Assembly: GCA_049424465.1 (NCBI GenBank)
Contig: JBMSSR010000101.1
Coordinates: forward strand, 1-10,100
Source: UBA668 sp049424465
GTDB lineage: Bacteria > Actinomycetota > Acidimicrobiia > Acidimicrobiales > Ilumatobacteraceae
Direction: 5' to 3'
Length of the DNA: 10,100 nucleotides
This document shows positions 6,967-10,100 of this stretch, piece by piece. Both the position numbers and the translations under genes were made by a program. The notes under the pieces are model-generated. The model was not told the origin of the DNA and did not search any database. It saw only the letters and a program-made list of their open reading frames with translations. Position 1 is the first letter of the stretch; every line of letters starts with the position of its first letter.

Positions 6967-8295
6967 TCAGCCCCAGCGCGCCCGGACCACGTCGGCGAGT
7001 CGGCCGGCCACCGCGTGCGCCACGTCGTCGCTCGCTGCCTCGACCATCACCCGCACGAGCGGCTCGGTGCCACTGGCACGCACGAGGACGCGCCCCTCGC
7101 CGGCGAGCACCTGCTCGGCATCTGCGATGTCGTCGGCCAGCTCTGCTGCGGCGTCGGGGTGGCGATCGCTCACCCTCACGTTGACGAGCACCTGCGGGTA
7201 ACTGGTCATCACGCCGGCGGACAGGTCGGACAGCGTGCGGTCCTCGGCCCGATGATGTCGCACGTAGGCACACAGCTGGAGCGCCGCCAGCAGACCGTCC
7301 CCGGTGGTGGCGAGGTCTCGGTAGATGATGTGCCCGCTCTGCTCGCCACCGACGCTGAACCCACCTCGGTCGAGCTCCTCGAGCACGTACCGGTCGCCCA
7401 CCGCGGTGGTGACGACATCGATGCCCGCTGCCGCCATCGCGCGGTGGAAGCCGAGGTTGCTCATCACCGTCACGACCACCGTGTCGTGCCGCAGCGCACC
7501 GCTCTCGCGCAGGTGCAGCGCGGCCATCGCGATGAGACGGTCACCATCGACGACCACACCGGGGTGGGCGACCGCGAGCACGCGGTCACCGTCACCGTCG
7601 AATGCGAGGCCGAGGTCGGCCCCACGCGCCACGACCGCCTGCTGCAACGACGCGGTGTGCGTCGCGCCACATTCGTGGTTGATGTTGCGGCCGTCCGGCG
7701 AGGCATGCAGCGCGTCGACCCGAGCACCGAGCGTCTCGAACACCAGCGGCGCGACCGCGCTCATCGCGCCGTTGGCGCAGTCGAGCACGACGTGCAGGCC
7801 GTCGAGCGGCTCGTTGGTGTCGACCATGTGTCGCACGTAGTCGGCGGCCCCGTCGAGTGTCGCCATGGCCGCGTCGACCACCGTGCCGAGCGGCACCGCG
7901 ACGTCGTCGACGGTGTGCAGCGCTGCCTCGATGCTCGCCTCGACCTCGTCGGTGAGCTTGAGGCCGCCGGCCGCGAACACCTTCACGCCGTTGTCGTGCC
8001 AGGGGTTGTGCGACGCAGTGATCATCGCGGCCGGCACATCGAGCACCGACGACAACCAGGCCACGGCAGGTGTGGGCAGCACGCCGACGAGGAGCGGTTC
8101 GGCACCACCGGCGACGATGCCGCGCGCCACTGCCTGCTCGAGCGCTACACCCGACTCACGGGTGTCGCGGGCGACCAACCAGCGATGCCCGCCCAGCACC
8201 GACACCGCGGCGCGGCCCAGCAGCTCGACGAAGTCGGTGGTCAGTTCGGTGAGCGCGACGCCGCGCACACCGTCGGTTCCGAAGCGCAGGCCCAT
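6967..8295 (-). CDS. glmM: Phosphoglucosamine mutase
   Basis: Converts glucosamine-6-phosphate to glucosamine-1-phosphate on the route to UDP-GlcNAc, and so acts directly after GlmS. The 442 residues match the family length (E. coli 445). It begins with GLRFGTDGVRG, the standard N-terminal signature. TASHNP at 93-98 carries the phosphoserine S95, DGDGDR at 233-238 is the Mg-binding loop, GGEQSGH at 316-322 is the sugar-recognition loop, and RASGTEPLVRV at 406-416 is the phosphate-binding loop. All four active-site segments are intact. The frame is open back to 8394, but that part overlaps rpsI and lacks family character, so ATG 8295 is used. It starts 22 bases after rpsI with no strong ribosome site, which suggests reliance on upstream translation. 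Confidence 0.97.
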   Translation of the reverse strand: MGLRFGTDGVRGVALTELTTDFVELLGRAAVSVLGGHRWLVARDTRESGVALEQAVARGIVAGGAEPLLVGVLPTPAVAWLSSVLDVPAAMITASHNPWHDNGVKVFAAGGLKLTDEVEASIEAALHTVDDVAVPLGTVVDAAMATLDGAADYVRHMVDTNEPLDGLHVVLDCANGAMSAVAPLVFETLGARVDALHASPDGRNINHECGATHTASLQQAVVARGADLGLAFDGDGDRVLAVAHPGVVVDGDRLIAMAALHLRESGALRHDTVVVTVMSNLGFHRAMAAAGIDVVTTAVGDRYVLEELDRGGFSVGGEQSGHIIYRDLATTGDGLLAALQLCAYVRHHRAEDRTLSDLSAGVMTSYPQVLVNVRVSDRHPDAAAELADDIADAEQVLAGEGRVLVRASGTEPLVRVMVEAASDDVAHAVAGRLADVVRARWG

Positions 8296-8317
8296 GACGG
8301 CCGTGCACCGAGCGCGA

Positions 8318-8713
8318 TCAGCGCTTGGTGTACTGCGGCGCCTTACGGGCCTTCTTGAGGCCGTACTTCTTGCTCTCCTTCTTACGCGGGTCACGCGTGA
8401 GGAGGCCGGCCTTCTTCAGGGCAGGACGCGTCTCGGCGTCGAGCTCGACGAGCGAGCGCGCAATGGCCATGCGGAGCGCACCGGCCTGGCCACTCGAGCC
8501 ACCGCCGTGGATCGTCGCATCGACGTCGTAGGAACCCTCGACGTTGGCGACACGCAGCGCCTCGGTGACGATCATCCGCTGCATCGCCGTCGGGAAGTAG
8601 ACGTCGAACGCCTTGCCGTTGATGGTGTGCGTGCCGTTGCCGGTGCGCAGGCGGGCGCGGGCGACGGCTTCCTTGCGACGGCCGGTGGTCTGGGTGAGCG
8701 GCTTGGTGGCCAT
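8318..8713 (-). CDS. rpsI: 30S ribosomal protein S9 (uS9)
   Basis: uS9 is a structural protein of the 30S head whose C-terminal tail reaches toward the P-site tRNA. The 131 residues start with a short lead, then GRRKEAVARARLRTG from residue 11, then the conserved IHGGGSSGQAGALRMAIAR segment at about 68-86. The protein ends in a basic tail finishing YTKR, like the invariant terminal SKR. Length and both ends are typical. The ATG at 8713 follows rplM by 23 bases with a GGAAGG ribosome site at 8725-8730. The rplM-rpsI pair is one of the most conserved bacterial gene pairs. Confidence 0.98.
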   Translation of the reverse strand: MATKPLTQTTGRRKEAVARARLRTGNGTHTINGKAFDVYFPTAMQRMIVTEALRVANVEGSYDVDATIHGGGSSGQAGALRMAIARSLVELDAETRPALKKAGLLTRDPRKKESKKYGLKKARKAPQYTKR

Positions 8714-8736
8714 GTTCGTGCGGTCCTTCCGTGCGC

Positions 8737-9183
8737 TCAGCGGGCCTTGGCCGCTGGGAGTTCGAGGGTGATGGGCTGCTGTGCGGCGTGCGGGTGCTCG
8801 GCACCGGCGTACACCTTCAGCTTCTTGATCTGCTGACGACCGAGCGGGCCCTTGGGGAGCATGCCCTTGATGCTGCCGCGAATGGCCTCGGAGGCATTGC
8901 GCGCGATCAGGTCGGAGTAGCGCTCGGTCTTCAGACCGCCCGGGTAGCCGCTGTAGCGGTACACGTTCTTCGCGTCAGCCTTGCCCTTGGTGAGCACGAC
9001 CTTGTCGGCGTTGATGATGACGACGTGGTCACCCGTGTCGATGTGCGGCGCGAAGATCGGCTTGTGCTTGCCACGCAGGATGCGCGCCGCCTCGGTGCAC
9101 AGACGGCCGAGCACGAGGCCCTCGGCATCGATCACGTGCCACGAGCGGGTGATCTCGCTGGCCTTCGGGGTGTAGGTGGTCAT
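8737..9183 (-). CDS. rplM: 50S ribosomal protein L13 (uL13)
   Basis: uL13 is an early-assembling protein of the 50S subunit. The 148 residues carry the family hallmarks: TRSWHVIDAEGLVLGRLCTEAA from residue 12, LRGKHKP at 36-42, NADKVVLTGK-like NADKVVLTKGK from 58, the YRYSGYPGG segment near 75-83, and KGMLPKGPLGRQQIKKLKVYAG from 107 onward. ATG 9183 follows an AAAGG ribosome site at 9191-9195 with a seven-base spacer. It is the first gene after the only large gap in the window, so it is probably the promoter-proximal gene of the rplM-rpsI operon, with possible readthrough into glmM. Confidence 0.98.
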   Translation of the reverse strand: MTTYTPKASEITRSWHVIDAEGLVLGRLCTEAARILRGKHKPIFAPHIDTGDHVVIINADKVVLTKGKADAKNVYRYSGYPGGLKTERYSDLIARNASEAIRGSIKGMLPKGPLGRQQIKKLKVYAGAEHPHAAQQPITLELPAAKAR

Positions 9184-9260
9184 CTTCGAACCTTTGCGAC
9201 GTCAGAACTGTCTCGAGCATGCGTGCCGGGACGCCGAGGGGCGCTCCGGGGAACCGTGCA
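9184..9260 (-). promoter_or_regulatory. Predicted 5' leader of rplM with a hairpin at 9226-9249
   Basis: If the promoter at 9261-9290 is real, the rplM transcript has a leader of about 70 bases. Near its 5' end a hairpin can form: CCGG, an A/C mismatch, GCGCC, loop CCTC, GGCGT, CCGG. L13 represses its own leader in E. coli and an L13 leader motif is known in Firmicutes. Whether this hairpin does the same is inference. Confidence 0.3.
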
Positions 9261-9290
9261 ATGATACGGGCGGTGTCGGCCCGGCCACAA
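9261..9290 (-). promoter_or_regulatory. Candidate sigma70-type promoter for rplM-rpsI
   Basis: On the minus strand TTGTGG (9290-9285) and TATCAT (9266-9261) are separated by 18 bases. The -10 box matches TATAAT at five of six positions; the -35 keeps only the TTG. It lies in the one large intergenic gap, upstream of a ribosomal protein operon, where a promoter is expected. Short AT-rich hexamers are rare in this GC-rich sequence, which helps the case. Confidence 0.45.
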
Positions 9291-9331
9291 TCGCCGCCCC
9301 CGACAATTTGCGGCCGGAGTACCGTCGGGTC

Positions 9332-9350
9332 GGACGCCTGGCTGGCGCCC
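9332..9350 (-). terminator. Possible terminator-like hairpin after truA
   Basis: GGGCGCC-AGCCA-GGCGTCC forms a seven-pair stem (one G-U) with a five-base loop, 22 bases past the truA stop. There is no U tract after it, so it is not a classical intrinsic terminator. It could be a U-less structure or chance in GC-rich DNA. Confidence 0.25.
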
Positions 9351-9372
9351 CGGACTGTCGCGGCCGGTCGGG

Positions 9373-10100
9373 TCAGTACCCGACCTCCCACAGGATGAGA
9401 CCCTGCGGCGGCGCCACCTTCCCGGTGGCCTGACGGTCACGTTGCAGCAGGATGCCGCGCACGTCGCCCGCCCGCAGCGTGCCTGCCCCCACCTCGACCA
9501 TGGTTCCCACGATCGAGCGCACCATCTGCTGGCAGAACGCGGTCGCCCGGATCTCGAAGCGGAGCACTCGGCCGTGGTCACCCACGAGATCGGACGGCAC
9601 CTCGCGCCAGTCGGCCCGCAGCACCCGCCGCACGAGCGACACCGGCCGCTCGCCCTCCGCCTGCTTCGGCCGGCGGCAGAACGACGAGAAATCGTGCGTG
9701 CCGATCAGTGGGTCGCACGCCAGTTGCATCGCCCGCAGGTCGAGGGGCGTCCGCACGTGCCACGCGGTGCGGGCCATCAACGGGTGGCCCGACGGGGCCT
9801 CGAGCACGTCGTAGCGGTAGTGGCGCCAGAGGGCGTCGAAGCGCGCATTGAAGTCGGCCGTCGGCGCCCACCCGAGGTCACGAATGGCGATCGCTGGTCC
9901 GCACATGCGGTTCACCCGACGCTGCAGCTCTGTGAGATCGAGATCGTCGGGCAGGTCGAGACTGACGACCTGGCCCCAGCCGTGCACCCCTGCGTCGGTG
10001 CGGCCGGCACCGACTGGTTCGACCGGACCGCGCACGACCTTCTCGATCGCCGCGCGCAGCTCGCCCATGACAGTGCGAACGCCCCCCCCGTCGGCGGGGG
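9373..10100 (-). CDS. truA: tRNA pseudouridine synthase A, 5' end beyond window
   Basis: TruA isomerizes uridines 38-40 in the anticodon stem-loop of many tRNAs. The visible 241 codons include VRTVMGEL just inside the right edge, matching the family's RTVQGEL segment, so the ATG at 10068 is internal and the true start lies to the right. About 25 N-terminal residues are judged missing by comparison with E. coli D60. GAGRTDAGVHGWGQVV carries the catalytic aspartate (codon 9996-9994). FNARFDALWRHYRY, HDFSSFC, the FEIRATAFCQQMVRSIVG motif and the terminal LILWEVGY are all typical; C replaces the usual L in AF-L-x-HMVR. It lies upstream of rplM on the same strand, an arrangement common in bacteria after rpoA-rplQ. 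Confidence 0.95.
   Translation of the reverse strand, partial: PADGGGVRTVMGELRAAIEKVVRGPVEPVGAGRTDAGVHGWGQVVSLDLPDDLDLTELQRRVNRMCGPAIAIRDLGWAPTADFNARFDALWRHYRYDVLEAPSGHPLMARTAWHVRTPLDLRAMQLACDPLIGTHDFSSFCRRPKQAEGERPVSLVRRVLRADWREVPSDLVGDHGRVLRFEIRATAFCQQMVRSIVGTMVEVGAGTLRAGDVRGILLQRDRQATGKVAPPQGLILWEVGY

Noticed and set aside
3542..7201. A 1219-codon open frame on the plus strand antisense to the whole of glmS
   Set aside because: It mirrors the codon frame of glmS and stays open because GC-rich third positions rarely give stops on the opposite strand. The translation shows no motif, while the minus strand carries clear GlmS and GlmM motifs.
6929..7273. An N-terminal extension of GlmS reaching into glmM
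   Set aside because: The glutaminase needs Cys directly after Met, which only ATG 6928 provides. The 115 extra codons overlap glmM in another frame and are Arg-rich shadow sequence.
1..10100. Mobile elements, CRISPR arrays, tRNA or rRNA genes, toxin-antitoxin or defence genes
   Set aside because: No repeats with regular spacers, no inverted terminal repeats or transposase motifs and no tRNA-like cloverleaf were seen. Gaps between genes are short apart from 9184-9372.

Overview
The window is a GC-rich, tightly packed block in which every gene I can support lies on the minus strand. Read in the direction of transcription (right to left) the order is truA (cut by the right edge), rplM, rpsI, glmM, a very long glmS, acpS, nnr, alr and tsaE (cut by the left edge). 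To my knowledge this order closely follows the rplM-rpsI-glmM-glmS-acpS-nnr-alr-tsaE chromosomal core block of Actinomycetota. Together with the strong GC bias at third positions, this suggests a high-GC actinobacterium. An Acidimicrobiia-type lineage is my best guess, at low confidence because there is no rRNA or other taxonomic marker.

Layout: 10100-9373 is tRNA pseudouridine synthase A, missing its N-terminus. The 189-base gap 9372-9184 is the only sizeable intergenic region. It holds a hairpin after truA, a sigma70-like promoter candidate and a second hairpin in the presumed rplM leader. Then come ribosomal proteins uL13 and uS9 (9183-8318), phosphoglucosamine mutase (8295-6967), an 1129-residue GlmS-type amidotransferase (6928-3539), holo-ACP synthase (3539-3126), the bifunctional NAD(P)HX epimerase/dehydratase (3077-1680), alanine racemase (1683-574) and the tRNA t6A ATPase TsaE (514 to the edge).

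The genes form a housekeeping growth module. TruA, uL13, uS9 and TsaE serve translation. GlmS and GlmM make glucosamine-1-phosphate for UDP-GlcNAc, Alr makes D-alanine for peptidoglycan, AcpS activates acyl carrier protein, and Nnr repairs damaged nicotinamide cofactors. Stop/start overlaps at glmS/acpS and nnr/alr support one transcript with translational coupling.

There is no sign of mobile DNA, CRISPR, phage or a defence system. The one unusual element is the GlmS homologue. It is almost twice the usual length, with large insertions in the glutaminase domain, an insertion that displaces the C-terminal catalytic tail, and about 190 extra residues of unassigned C-terminal sequence. Nearly all known catalytic positions can still be aligned. 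Everything else is ordinary.
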